Below, piece after piece: positions 1 through 7,865 of a stretch of 21,880 bases of DNA. The notes below the pieces were generated by a model, which saw only the letters and a list, made by a program, of their open reading frames with translations, was not told where the DNA came from and did not search any database. Numbering within the stretch: the first letter of the stretch is position 1; each line of letters opens with the position of its first letter. The translations under genes and the position numbers were made by a program. Origin of the DNA: JAZRUY01 sp045598845 (GTDB lineage Bacteria; Verrucomicrobiota; Lentisphaeria; Victivallales; Victivallaceae); NCBI GenBank assembly GCA_045598845.1, contig JAZRUY010000113.1:1-21880 (forward strand), given 5' to 3'.

Positions 1-347
1 ATATCCAGCGCCACCTGATCGTTGCGGCTGCGGGCGGAATGAACTCTGGCACCCTCGGACCCGAGTTTTTCGATCAGCGCAGATTCGATATGCATGTGAA
101 TATCTTCCATGGCGATATCGAATTTGAAATCTCCCGCGGAAATCCGCTCCGCCACGGCATCCAGTTCGGAAGCAATGGATACCGCCGTAGATTCAGGAAT
201 AATTCCGCAGTGCGCCAGCATTTTCACATGCGCTTTGCTCCCGGCAATATCATGACGGTAAAGCCGGCGGTCGAATGAAATCGATTCGGTATAGAGTGCC
301 ACCGCCGAGTCGGTGTCCGAGCTGAATCTGCCTCCCCAAAGTGCCAT
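1..347 (-). CDS. argH: Argininosuccinate lyase, N-terminal part (cut by window start)
   Basis: Argininosuccinate lyase splits argininosuccinate into arginine and fumarate, the last step of cytosolic arginine synthesis. Only the first 115 codons are in the window; the rest lies before position 1. Translating from the ATG at 347-345 gives the family's N-terminal WGGRF (residues 4-8), then an ESISFDRRLYRHDI segment, EDIHMHIE, and the HSARSRNDQV motif near the cut end, which belongs to the substrate-binding region of the fumarase/aspartase superfamily. An AGGAG sits 12 nt before the ATG, which is rather far, but no in-frame alternative start is better placed. A good promoter lies just upstream (394-422). 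The gene is divergent from the small zinc-ribbon ORF at 449. Identification is firm because several family blocks occur in order. Confidence 0.95.
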   Translation of the reverse strand, partial: MALWGGRFSSDTDSAVALYTESISFDRRLYRHDIAGSKAHVKMLAHCGIIPESTAVSIASELDAVAERISAGDFKFDIAMEDIHMHIESALIEKLGSEGARVHSARSRNDQVALD

Positions 348-393
348 TTGCGCAAAAAACTCCTAAAAAACAAATCAGTTTCAATATTTTTAT

Positions 394-422
394 ATAATAC
401 CCCCCGCAGAGTGGATTTTCAA
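394..422 (-). promoter_or_regulatory. Probable sigma70-type promoter of argH
   Basis: On the minus strand a TTGAAA -35 box (422-417) is followed by a 17-bp spacer and a TATTAT -10 box (399-394). Transcription would start near 388, leaving a leader of about 40 nt before the argH ATG. No ARG-box-like palindrome was obvious. Confidence 0.6.
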
Positions 423-448
423 CATATTCCGCCTTATATTATGCGGTT

Positions 449-700
449 ATGAAAGACGACAAAAACAATGCCGGCGGAGAATTCCGCGGCAATCCTCCGG
501 CGGCGTTATCGCGCCGCGGTGTTCACATCTGTTGCGGCAGATGCGGGGAAATTCTGCGTCCGGAAGATATCGATGCGTATTTTGCCTGCCCGTACTGCAA
601 CACCCGGATCCTTCCAGGGGATGAAACAGATGACTTTATCTGCTCCAACATGACCGCAATGTGGATATCGGAAGAAAAGAAAGCTTATTTTCAGAATTGA
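449..700 (+). CDS. Small zinc-ribbon protein, function unknown
   Basis: This 83-residue protein has two cysteine pairs, CGRC and CPYC, about 20 residues apart, which is the usual layout of a small zinc ribbon. One further cysteine lies before the first pair and one near the C-terminus. It has no signal peptide or membrane segment and is probably cytoplasmic. The N-terminal ~25 residues look disordered (charged, Gly/Asn/Pro rich). The ATG at 449 has no Shine-Dalgarno sequence, and a TATATT box sits at 435-440, so the message could be leaderless. The gene is divergent from argH. The ORF crosses from the argH promoter region into non-coding sequence and competes with overlapping ORFs, but the paired CxxC motifs favour this frame. 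No function can be assigned. Confidence 0.6.
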   Translation: MKDDKNNAGGEFRGNPPAALSRRGVHICCGRCGEILRPEDIDAYFACPYCNTRILPGDETDDFICSNMTAMWISEEKKAYFQN

Positions 701-702
701 TC

Positions 703-717
703 CGGGTATCATACCCG
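703..717 (+). other. Short perfect hairpin after the zinc-ribbon ORF
   Basis: CGGGTA and TACCCG form a 6-bp stem with a 3-nt loop two bases after the stop codon. There is no following T-run, so it is at best a weak terminator or an mRNA 3' end stabiliser. Confidence 0.3.
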
Positions 718-833
718 CAACCGGGCGGCGGTGATTTATAAATAACCGGAATCAATCGGAAAGTCCATCAGGCGGAAAAAACTTTCCGTACAGGACGGCA
801 GGCAGGCAAAGTTCAAAAAATCAACACGCAAGT

Positions 834-1490
834 TTACCTTTGCCGTTCCTTCTTTATTTCGAATTTGCCTTTGTACGACTGCCGCAGCTGAACTATGGTC
901 ATGCGCAATTCCAGCAAAGCGCTGAAATACTGGCCGACCACCTCTTCCAGCGGTTTATCCTGTCCGCGTTTTTTTTTGGATGACGACCAGCTGTATTTAT
1001 CCAGATTTTTAGAACATATATCCGTCAGCCATTTTTCATAATTATCCATATCCACGGTGGCGAGAGTCGGAAAAGAGGCCTGTTCTCCTTTGCGCGAAAC
1101 TATTTTTTTATGTTCGTTCTCATAATCATCCAGAGAAGTGGTTTCAAAGTTGAATTTGTAATGACCGGTCACATTGCGTGAAAGACGGTTGAAAAACAGT
1201 GAATTGATTCTGGCAATGGACGGAGTAAGATTACACTCCCGCAAATTTTTCTGTTTAGTCCTGGATACCAGCGTCTGCAACTGCCGGCCGCTGCGCTCCA
1301 AGTCGTGCAGCAAATCGCAGGTCTGGGTATAATAGCCCTTGTCGTGATCCATATTCACGGCATTCCAATACCGTTTCTCAACCAAATCAAGTTTGTGCGA
1401 CAGATCATCCAGCAAATCACATTTCGCCGCGGCACAGAAAAACAAGGCGGCAACGGTCAGCCCGGACAACAACCAATTACGCAAAAACAT
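834..1490 (-). CDS. Secreted/periplasmic protein of unknown function
   Basis: The 218-residue product starts with a typical type I signal peptide: positively charged start, hydrophobic core to about residue 20, then an AAA-type cleavage region. No lipobox is present. The mature part is rich in charged and helical residues, with a lysine-rich segment near the C-terminus (KKKRGQDK), and has no cysteine-rich or enzymatic motif I recognise. The ATG is preceded by GGAGG with a 5-nt gap, so the start is secure. It follows the HIT gene by 33 bp on the same strand and is probably the last gene of the ktrA-HIT transcript. Its base composition is more AT-rich than its neighbours. Function unknown; export to the periplasm is the only supported statement. 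Confidence 0.75.
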   Translation of the reverse strand: MFLRNWLLSGLTVAALFFCAAAKCDLLDDLSHKLDLVEKRYWNAVNMDHDKGYYTQTCDLLHDLERSGRQLQTLVSRTKQKNLRECNLTPSIARINSLFFNRLSRNVTGHYKFNFETTSLDDYENEHKKIVSRKGEQASFPTLATVDMDNYEKWLTDICSKNLDKYSWSSSKKKRGQDKPLEEVVGQYFSALLELRMTIVQLRQSYKGKFEIKKERQR

Positions 1491-1523
1491 TCAGACCTCC
1501 AGACCGGTTAAATTAACCTGGAT

Positions 1524-1955
1524 TCAGCAGTTGACGTTTCCCGTTTTCAACCGGAGGATGATTTTTTCCGCCAGCGCGGCAGCCTCGCCGTCGCCGTACT
1601 TGAGCTGACGCCAATTCCAATGGAAACCGTCATCGATACCGCGTGGAACCACATGCAGATGCGCATGCATCACCACCTGACCGGCGGCGGTCCCGTCGGC
1701 GAGATGCAAATTAAACGCCTCATACCCGCACTCGCGCCGCAACGCGGTGCCGACAGCGGAACCGACCCGGAACATCCGGCCGGCTATATGTTCCGGAACA
1801 GTGGCGCAGGACTGGTGATGTTCCTTGGGAATAACCAGGGTATGACCGGAATTTATCGGTCCGATATCAAGGAAAGCATAAACCAGTTCATCTTCATAAA
1901 TCTTCACCGACGGAATTTTACCGGCGGCAATACTGCAGAAAATACAATCAGCCAT
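1524..1955 (-). CDS. HIT-family nucleotide hydrolase/transferase (HINT-like)
   Basis: This 143-residue protein is a histidine-triad enzyme. These homodimeric cytosolic proteins bind nucleotides and hydrolyse nucleoside phosphoramidates or dinucleoside polyphosphates. The N-terminus has the zinc-type CIFC pair (C4, C7), followed by the conserved GHTLVIPKEH block. The catalytic triad is H97-A-H99-L-H101 followed by VV and PR, a complete active site. Length is normal for bacterial HIT proteins. The ATG lies 4 bp after the ktrA stop, and its ribosome-binding GAGG overlaps the end of ktrA, indicating translation from the same mRNA. The exact substrate cannot be read from the sequence. Confidence 0.92.
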   Translation of the reverse strand: MADCIFCSIAAGKIPSVKIYEDELVYAFLDIGPINSGHTLVIPKEHHQSCATVPEHIAGRMFRVGSAVGTALRRECGYEAFNLHLADGTAAGQVVMHAHLHVVPRGIDDGFHWNWRQLKYGDGEAAALAEKIILRLKTGNVNC

Positions 1956-1959
1956 GTGA

Positions 1960-2616
1960 TTACCTCTTTTGAAAAATTTTTATAATGGCATCGCGGCCGC
2001 CGAATACGGTTAACCGGTCACCGGATTGAAACACCGCGTCGGGAGTAAGCGAGGCGCAAGGAGTCCCGTCTACGCCGCAACGCAGCAGCACGGTAATGCC
2101 GAAACGCCTGCGAAGATCCAATTCGCGCAAGGGGATACCGGCAAGCGATTCCGGCACCCTGACCTCGGCAATAGCCGAACCGCGAAAATCGAAAATATCG
2201 GTGATATTCGTCATCGTCAGACGGCGGCTGAGCCGTTCGGCCACATCCTGTTCGGGCTGAATAACCTCATCAGCGCCGAGCCGCAGCAAAATACGTTCCT
2301 GCAGTTTCGTAGTGGCTTTGGCGATAACCTTCTTCACTCCTTCCTGGCGCAGCAGCGTAAGCGCGATAACCTGAGATTCAAAATGGGAACTCATTCCGAG
2401 AATCACGGCATCGAATTTCTGCACATTCAATTCGCGCAAAACCTCTTCTCCGCCGACATCGGCAATCACGGCTTCCGCGACTTTATCGCGCAGTTCGTTC
2501 ACGCGCGCTTCATTCTTGTCCACCGCCATAACCACATTACCGGATCTGGCCAGCGCTTCGGCCAATTTGGAACCGAAAGATCCGAGACCGAACACCGCAT
2601 AATGATTTTTCGCCAT
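1960..2616 (-). CDS. ktrA: TrkA/KtrA-type K+ uptake regulatory subunit
   Basis: KtrA is a cytosolic RCK protein that forms a nucleotide-gated ring on the membrane subunit KtrB and controls K+ uptake. The 218-residue product has a single RCK_N Rossmann domain with the GLGSFG loop (residues 10-15) and an acidic residue at the end of strand 2 (D33), then an RCK_C (TrkA-C) domain in roughly the last 80 residues. A single RCK unit is typical of KtrA rather than the duplicated TrkA of E. coli. An ATG at 2622 is also possible, but a GAGGG lies 2 nt from it and about 7 nt from the ATG at 2616, which favours the latter. The gene has its own promoter candidate and lies 122 bp after ktrB. Confidence 0.92.
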   Translation of the reverse strand: MAKNHYAVFGLGSFGSKLAEALARSGNVVMAVDKNEARVNELRDKVAEAVIADVGGEEVLRELNVQKFDAVILGMSSHFESQVIALTLLRQEGVKKVIAKATTKLQERILLRLGADEVIQPEQDVAERLSRRLTMTNITDIFDFRGSAIAEVRVPESLAGIPLRELDLRRRFGITVLLRCGVDGTPCASLTPDAVFQSGDRLTVFGGRDAIIKIFQKR

Positions 2617-2673
2617 ATTCATACCCTCACGGTTATCCGCGAAACCGGAAACAATCTGTATTCACATATACTA

Positions 2674-2702
2674 AATATCATCCGAAAAACAGCCGGTGTC
2701 AA
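2674..2702 (-). promoter_or_regulatory. Probable promoter of ktrA-HIT unit
   Basis: Minus-strand TTGACA (2702-2697) is separated by 17 bp from GATATT (2679-2674). The -35 box is perfect, and the -10 box differs in one base from the TATATT seen at other promoters in this window. It lies between the ktrB stop and the ktrA start. Confidence 0.55.
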
Positions 2703-2707
2703 CTGTG

Positions 2708-2731
2708 CGGAACAAACGCGGCATTGTTCCG
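2708..2731 (-). other. 8-bp inverted repeat between ktrB and ktrA
   Basis: CGGAACAA (2708-2715) and TTGTTCCG (2724-2731) are perfect inverted repeats around an 8-nt loop. The repeat lies 13 bp past the ktrB stop and ends 5 bp before the -35 box of the ktrA promoter. No T-run follows on the minus strand, so it may be an operator or an mRNA 3' structure rather than a standard terminator. Confidence 0.45.
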
Positions 2732-2744
2732 GCACCTGGCTAAT

Positions 2745-4058
2745 TCAGCTGATAAGCACTTTTTCATCAGGATACCGCCGGCGAGGCGGTTTTTCATGTT
2801 CCATCAATGCCAGCATCAAAGTAAACGGTCCGATGCGGCCGATGAACATCACCGCGGCCATAAACAGTTTGCTCCACGGATTGAGCAACGCGGTAACACC
2901 TACCGATGCTCCGGCCGTACTCAATGCGGAGGCGACTTCAAAAACACTGCCCCCGATACTGAGCGGAGTTCCGGTTATACCCTGCAAACAATGCAGAATC
3001 ACGGCACCGGCGAACAGCGCCAGCAGAAAAACAACAATAATGGTAAAGGAACGGAGAATATTTTCAATCGGAATCCGGCGCTTGAACAATATCGTATCGT
3101 AATTTCCGCGGCAGACATTGAGCAATGCGCAGAAAGCCAGCGCGACAGTACTGGTCTTCATACCTCCGGCCGTGGATCCCGGCGACCCGCCAATCAGCAT
3201 CAGAGCGGTGAAAACTATCAAACTTGGAACCGGAAGCGCCTTCAAATCAAGATTGCTAAAACCGGCGGTTCTGCCGTTGGCCACCTGAAAAAGGGCATCA
3301 CCGAAACCAATCGTTCCGCCGTCTTCAAAACCGAATGACCACACAACCAGAGTTCCGGCGGCAATCAAGACCAGCGTGGTAATCAATACCAGTTTTGAAT
3401 GCACGCGCAACACCAGCCGGCGGTTGCGGACGGCGGAAACCAGATCATAGATAACATACACGCCCAATCCTCCCGATGCGGCAAGCAGCGTAATCACAGT
3501 TTGAATCCAGACCGATTGCCCGCGCATACTTTCCGCAAGCGGAGTAAGTCCGGCATTGCAGAAAGCGGCTACCGCATGAAACAGCGCGTACCATAAAGAT
3601 TTTGCAACGGGGTAGCCGGAACACAAAAAAGCCGGTGCGAGCAACAGGAAACCGACCGTTTCACAACTTAAAGTATAAAAACCGACGGTACGCACCAAAC
3701 CGTCGATACGCCGCAGGGAAAAGTTATCATTAAGATTGGAAATAAGCAGCGTATCGCTGAAAGAGAGCCCGTGCCCTAACAGCAGCAGTATGGAAGCGCT
3801 CATCGACATCATCCCGACTCCGCCAAGCTGCAGGAGAAACAGTAAAACCACTTGCCCTGCGAATGACATATCTCCGACCGGCACAGTGGAAAGCCCGGTA
3901 ACGCATACTGCGCTCGTGGACATAAACACAGCATCCGTCCAACTCATGCCGCCTGGAACGGCGAACGGCAAAACAAGCAACAACGCACCGAATAAAACCG
4001 GGACAAGAAACGACAGAATGAATAAAGTCTGTCCTTTTTTCACAAATCCGGTCAGCAT
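2745..4058 (-). CDS. ktrB: K+ transporter membrane subunit KtrB/TrkH family
   Basis: KtrB is the ion-conducting inner-membrane subunit that pairs with KtrA for K+ (often Na+-coupled) uptake. The 437-residue protein is strongly hydrophobic and shows the four pore-loop repeats of the superfamily, each with its selectivity glycine: VCVTGLS near the N-terminus, CNAGLT, GRTAGFS and STAGASVG. Length fits KtrB (about 440-450) rather than the longer TrkH (about 480). The ATG has GGAG 4 nt upstream. It starts 11 bp after the lptE-like gene and looks like the last member of the hisE-to-ktrB unit. Its partner ktrA follows from a separate promoter. Confidence 0.93.
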   Translation of the reverse strand: MLTGFVKKGQTLFILSFLVPVLFGALLLVLPFAVPGGMSWTDAVFMSTSAVCVTGLSTVPVGDMSFAGQVVLLFLLQLGGVGMMSMSASILLLLGHGLSFSDTLLISNLNDNFSLRRIDGLVRTVGFYTLSCETVGFLLLAPAFLCSGYPVAKSLWYALFHAVAAFCNAGLTPLAESMRGQSVWIQTVITLLAASGGLGVYVIYDLVSAVRNRRLVLRVHSKLVLITTLVLIAAGTLVVWSFGFEDGGTIGFGDALFQVANGRTAGFSNLDLKALPVPSLIVFTALMLIGGSPGSTAGGMKTSTVALAFCALLNVCRGNYDTILFKRRIPIENILRSFTIIVVFLLALFAGAVILHCLQGITGTPLSIGGSVFEVASALSTAGASVGVTALLNPWSKLFMAAVMFIGRIGPFTLMLALMEHEKPPRRRYPDEKVLIS

Positions 4059-4069
4059 AACACTCCGGC

Positions 4070-4615
4070 TTACCAGCCTTCGCTGACCTGAGTGACGATT
4101 TGCCTGGCGGCATCATGCAACGCTTGCCGGTTACCGCTGTTGCGCACCGTGTAATTGTCCGCGCTGTTATCGAAGCGGGCGGTGCCGGTTACCGTGGACG
4201 GGCCAAGCAACGGTGCCGCGCGGCCGGGCACCACCGCGCAATATTCGACCGACACCGAAACCCGCCATTCATCAGGCAGATACATATCGTCTTCAATCCG
4301 GGTGGAACTGTCTTCCTCCGAGTAACTGATCTCGGAATATGTAACCTTTTTCACCTTGGCATATATTATACAGTCCGCATTCCCGACACCGGTAAGTTTG
4401 TAAGTTCCGTCCTGCATAAATCCCTCGCACAGCATCGATCTAAGCTGGGAGGCCAGATTATATTCCAGCGTTTCATTTTCGGCCGGAGCCACGGCAACAG
4501 TGTGAATTTGCGGATGCCCCATCATGCCGATCTGATAACCGCAGCCGGTAACGACCAGCGACAGCATCACAGCGGAGAGGAACACGGCACTTAAAACAGC
4601 GCGGCGGCAATTCAT
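4070..4615 (-). CDS. lptE: LptE-like LPS-assembly lipoprotein
   Basis: LptE is the outer-membrane lipoprotein that plugs the LptD barrel and helps insert lipopolysaccharide in the outer leaflet. The 181-residue product has a signal peptide with a lipobox ending VTGC (lipidated C25), followed directly by GYQ, the usual LptE start of the mature chain. The next segment, about residues 37-60 (HTVAVAPAENET, then LASQLRSML), matches the LptE pattern of a first beta strand followed by a helix. Its ATG overlaps the stop of the preceding TPR gene by four bases (ATGA), so translation is coupled. The neighbouring kdsD also belongs to LPS biogenesis. The family is weakly conserved, so the symbol is probable rather than certain. 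Confidence 0.75.
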   Translation of the reverse strand: MNCRRAVLSAVFLSAVMLSLVVTGCGYQIGMMGHPQIHTVAVAPAENETLEYNLASQLRSMLCEGFMQDGTYKLTGVGNADCIIYAKVKKVTYSEISYSEEDSSTRIEDDMYLPDEWRVSVSVEYCAVVPGRAAPLLGPSTVTGTARFDNSADNYTVRNSGNRQALHDAARQIVTQVSEGW

Positions 4616-5682
4616 GGTTTATCTCCAGAAGTTCCCAAATCATAAATCGGCAACAGATATTTATGACGGCTTTCATCCGTCAAATCGAGCAGCGGATAAG
4701 TTTCATCCGGAATGCCTATAGTACGGTAATGTTCGCGGCGGGGATGACCTTTCGGCGCGAAATCATCCGGAACAAAAGACGCATCCAGCGCAGCCAGACG
4801 GCGTTCCGCTTTTTCGGCGCTCAAAGATTCAGGGTATTTGCGCAACAACTCGGCATAATATTGTCTGGCGGTGCGTTTCTGCCCGCGCCAGTCATAATAA
4901 TCCGCCATATTGAACAGCGCTTCCGCTTCCTTATCGGTAGTCGACACGAGGGTGACATTAACATATTCCATCTCCGGAGCATCCGGATAACGGCGCTTGA
5001 ATTCCTCCAAAACCTGATGCGCTTCACCAGAATAACGGCCGTCTCCGTCGCCGTGTTCAGAGAGCGATGAAAGCGCGTCTCCCAGCGCAAGATAAGCGAT
5101 TCTGGCGGAATCAGTATCCGGATAGCGGCGAATAATTTCACGATAACCGTCCAGAGCCTCCTTGACTTTACCGTCTTGATTTTTCAGCCATGCCACCCGC
5201 AAAGCCGCAGAAGCGGATGCCGGAGAATACGGAGCGTGTTTAAGCGCGGTTTCATACATTTCAACGGTGTGATCCTGACACTTCAGCCACGGGATCCAGC
5301 GCAAATACCAAAATTCAGGATCGCGGTTGCCGCAGTCGTACCAGTGTGCGAGTTCATATTCGCGCTCCACCATACGGGTAAAATCGGCAAAATCGGGATA
5401 TTGTGTCAACAAATGTTCTATCGCCGTGAATTCGGCGTAATGCAGCCCGCACATGGAAAGCGCGGCGATTCTGGCAATAACCGCATTGGATTTGATAACT
5501 CCGGAATCGGCCATGAATTCCGCTTCATCGAATTTTCCGGCGGCGCCATAATAATCCCCGGAATTATAAAGTTCGCGGCCAGCGGCATATATCCGCGTCG
5601 CCGCGGCATCATCCGCGGACAGTCTCCAAACCGCGCCGAACGCAAGCAGAACGGGAAACAACAGTTTCAGCACCGGCTTCAC
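4612..5682 (-). CDS. Exported tetratricopeptide-repeat protein (BamD-like)
   Basis: The 356-residue protein has an N-terminal signal peptide (hydrophobic to about residue 18, cleavage near LSADDAAA) and then helical repeats of the TPR type. Clear units include the GRELYNSGDYYGAAGKFDEA region (about 35-55), one around YREIIRRYPDTDSARIAYLALGDAL, and one around ADYYDWRGQKRTARQYYAELLRKYPES. The YP-containing repeats resemble BamD/YfiO of the outer-membrane protein assembly machine, but the protein is longer than BamD (about 245) and has no lipobox cysteine. It is therefore a periplasmic BamD-like or TolA-associated type TPR protein rather than a proven BamD. The GTG start has GGAG 7 nt upstream. 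It overlaps the lptE-like gene by four bases, supporting a joint envelope role. Confidence 0.75.
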   Translation of the reverse strand: MKPVLKLLFPVLLAFGAVWRLSADDAAATRIYAAGRELYNSGDYYGAAGKFDEAEFMADSGVIKSNAVIARIAALSMCGLHYAEFTAIEHLLTQYPDFADFTRMVEREYELAHWYDCGNRDPEFWYLRWIPWLKCQDHTVEMYETALKHAPYSPASASAALRVAWLKNQDGKVKEALDGYREIIRRYPDTDSARIAYLALGDALSSLSEHGDGDGRYSGEAHQVLEEFKRRYPDAPEMEYVNVTLVSTTDKEAEALFNMADYYDWRGQKRTARQYYAELLRKYPESLSAEKAERRLAALDASFVPDDFAPKGHPRREHYRTIGIPDETYPLLDLTDESRHKYLLPIYDLGTSGDKP

Positions 5683-5721
5683 TAAACGGCTCCGACTCCG
5701 ACCGCACCGCTACGGATACGG

Positions 5722-6702
5722 TCACATAAGTTTCAGTCCGGGCAAATCCTGCACATCGATAACACCGCGGACCTTGCCGGCATTATCAACTACCACCACA
5801 TCATCAATATGACGATATTCCAGCAGTCTTACAACCTCAACCGCCAGCTGTTCCGCCCTCACCGAGGCCGGTTCAACGGTCATAACATCGGAAACTGGTT
5901 TATTCAAAAAATCCAGATTTTTTTCCAGATTGCGGCGCAAATCACCGTCGGTAAAGATGCCCAGCAGCCGCTGTTCACCGTCTTCAACAACAGCGGAACC
6001 GCACCGCTTGTGGCTCATGGTAACAATCACATCGCGGACCAAGGCATCAGGACTGACAAGCGCGCAGACATCGCGGCCGCGCATGACATCTTCGGCCCGC
6101 ATGGTGACCATACGCCCGATGGCTCCGCCGGGATGGAAACGGCCGAAATCATTTTTGGTAAAACCGTGTTCATCAAGAAGGACCAATGCGAGAGCATCGC
6201 CCAGCGCAAGCAAAGCGGTAGTGGAAGTGGTAGGAACCAGATTGAACGGGCAGGCTTCGCGTGGTACCGGCATTTCCACCACCACCTCGCTGAGTTTTCC
6301 CAAACTGGATTCCCGGTTGGAAGTTATGGAAATCAGACTCACTCCCAGGCGTTTGGCCGGAGTAAGCACCGCCAGCAGTTCTTCGGTTTCCCCAGAATAA
6401 GAAAGCGCAATAAGAATATCGTTTTTCTGCAACATGCCCAAATCACCGTGCCGCGCTTCCACGGGATGCATGAATATCGACGGAGAGCCGACACTGCTGA
6501 GCGTGGCGGCCATTTTCTTACCGATATAACCGCTCTTGCCGATACCGGAAATAACCAGTTTTCCGCCGCTGTCGATCGCCTGTTTGCACAACTCGACCAT
6601 AGCGACAAAATCATCTCCCAGCCGGTCGCGTACGGAACGAATACCGTCCGCCTCAATGTCGAACACCTCGCGTGCCCGGGAAATAATATTCCGTTTATCC
6701 AT
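5722..6702 (-). CDS. kdsD: D-arabinose-5-phosphate isomerase
   Basis: KdsD/KpsF converts ribulose-5-phosphate to arabinose-5-phosphate, the first committed step to Kdo, the inner sugar of LPS. The 326-residue cytosolic protein has an N-terminal SIS sugar-isomerase domain with GIGKSGYIGKK and the family-specific HPVEARHGDLGM block, followed by SYSGETEE. Two C-terminal CBS domains follow: one begins near VRDVIVTM, and the other near the VMTVEPA segment. Length and domain order match full KdsD, unlike GutQ-like truncated forms. GGAG lies 9 nt before the ATG. The gene starts 17 bp after hisG and is followed by the TPR and LptE-like genes, tying Kdo synthesis to LPS export. Confidence 0.95.
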   Translation of the reverse strand: MDKRNIISRAREVFDIEADGIRSVRDRLGDDFVAMVELCKQAIDSGGKLVISGIGKSGYIGKKMAATLSSVGSPSIFMHPVEARHGDLGMLQKNDILIALSYSGETEELLAVLTPAKRLGVSLISITSNRESSLGKLSEVVVEMPVPREACPFNLVPTTSTTALLALGDALALVLLDEHGFTKNDFGRFHPGGAIGRMVTMRAEDVMRGRDVCALVSPDALVRDVIVTMSHKRCGSAVVEDGEQRLLGIFTDGDLRRNLEKNLDFLNKPVSDVMTVEPASVRAEQLAVEVVRLLEYRHIDDVVVVDNAGKVRGVIDVQDLPGLKLM

Positions 6703-6718
6703 GAAAACAGTCTCCGTA

Positions 6719-7567
6719 TTATAACCGGCAAGCCCGAATGGTGGTCAGCATGATACCGCGGGCTCCGATAGAATTAAGTTCATCCATAATAACGTTGCTG
6801 TCACACAATTTAATCATCGCCTTGACCGCAGCCCAGTCAGGAGACGCCAAGGGGGAAATTGTAGGCGCTTCGATACCCGGTGTGATACGGCAGGCACGCT
6901 CAAGCGCGGTCCGCGGAATATCATATTCTATCACCGCATACTCCCTGGCCACCAGCACCCCGCGCAGCCGGCCGAGCAATTTCCGCACCCCGGGTAAATC
7001 CGCCGCCGTCTGATTTCCTCCGATAAGAAGCGCTTCGGATTTCAGCATCGGTTCTCCTACCGTAACCAACCCGGCCTCGGTGAGAGTACGCCCGGATTCC
7101 ACCACATCGGCGATCGCATCAGCCACACCGAGCCGCACAGACACCTCAACCGCGCCATCCAGTTTAACAACACTGCAATTAAGATTCCTGTCTTTAAGAC
7201 TTTTAGCAAGCAATCCGGGATAACTGGTGGCGATACGGAGACCGTCCAGTTTTTCCACCGTAAGCCCGGAATCCCGCGGAACCGCGAAACAGAAACGCGA
7301 GCCTCCGAATCCAAGCGGCAGCAACTCAACCACCGGAGCGCCGGAATCCTCCTTAAGATCCCGCCCTGTAATGCCGAGATCTATAATGCCGTTGCCGACA
7401 TACAAAGCGATATCGCGCGGACGCAGAAAGACAAATTCTATATCATTGCCGGCATCCGCAACGATCAGTTCACGCCCTGAACGCTTGCATTTATAACCGG
7501 CCTCAAGCATCAGACGGACGGAATCGTCGGAAAGCGCCCCTTTGTTGGGGATAGCCATTTTCAGCAT
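6719..7567 (-). CDS. hisG: ATP phosphoribosyltransferase, long form
   Basis: HisG joins ATP and PRPP to phosphoribosyl-ATP, the first and feedback-controlled step of histidine synthesis. The 282-residue protein begins with the family PNKG motif (residues 7-10) and contains the DLGITGRDL block and the DGAVEVSVRLGVADAIADVVESG segment of the catalytic lobe. About 75 C-terminal residues form the regulatory HisG_C domain (ending with the GARGIMLTTIRA region). The presence of this domain makes it the long form, which needs no HisZ subunit and binds histidine itself. GGAG lies 10 nt before the ATG. It follows hisE by 34 bp and precedes kdsD. Confidence 0.96.
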   Translation of the reverse strand: MLKMAIPNKGALSDDSVRLMLEAGYKCKRSGRELIVADAGNDIEFVFLRPRDIALYVGNGIIDLGITGRDLKEDSGAPVVELLPLGFGGSRFCFAVPRDSGLTVEKLDGLRIATSYPGLLAKSLKDRNLNCSVVKLDGAVEVSVRLGVADAIADVVESGRTLTEAGLVTVGEPMLKSEALLIGGNQTAADLPGVRKLLGRLRGVLVAREYAVIEYDIPRTALERACRITPGIEAPTISPLASPDWAAVKAMIKLCDSNVIMDELNSIGARGIMLTTIRACRL

Positions 7568-7601
7568 AATGTCATAACTCCATTATAAATCACACCGGAA
7601 A

Positions 7602-7865
7602 TCAAAGATAACGGTAAACATCATCAAGGGTCAGCCCGTTGGCAATCATCATTACCTGCAGATGATAAAGCAACTGGGAAATCTCCTCGGCGGACCGTTC
7701 CCGCCCCTCGTATTCGGAAGCCATCCAGACTTCTCCGGCCTCCTCAACGATTTTCTTACCGATAAAATGCTTGCCTTTCTGAAATTCCTTCACCGTGCCG
7801 GATTCCGGATCGGCCGCGGCAATTTTAGTTTGCAATTCCGCAAAAAGTTCCTCAAACCGCTTCAT
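7602..7865 (-). CDS. hisE: Phosphoribosyl-ATP pyrophosphatase
   Basis: HisE removes pyrophosphate from phosphoribosyl-ATP, the second step of histidine synthesis. The 87-residue cytosolic protein is the stand-alone form, not fused to HisI. It shows the MazG-like helical metal-binding signature KKIVEEAGEVWMAS in the middle and the family's SAEEISQLLYHLQVMM segment towards the end, with the terminal LDDVYRYL region close to the usual ending. The ATG is preceded by GGGTGA. A promoter candidate lies about 90 bp upstream, making hisE the likely first gene of a unit that continues through hisG and kdsD. Confidence 0.93.
   Translation of the reverse strand: MKRFEELFAELQTKIAAADPESGTVKEFQKGKHFIGKKIVEEAGEVWMASEYEGRERSAEEISQLLYHLQVMMIANGLTLDDVYRYL

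Noticed and set aside
757..788. 8-bp inverted repeat CGGAAAGT/ACTTTCCG after the secreted-protein gene
   Set aside because: The loop is large (16 nt) and no T-run follows, so it is not a convincing terminator.
2026..3102. 358-residue plus-strand ORF opposite ktrA and ktrB
   Set aside because: It spans two recognised genes and their intergenic region on the other strand, and shows no domain.
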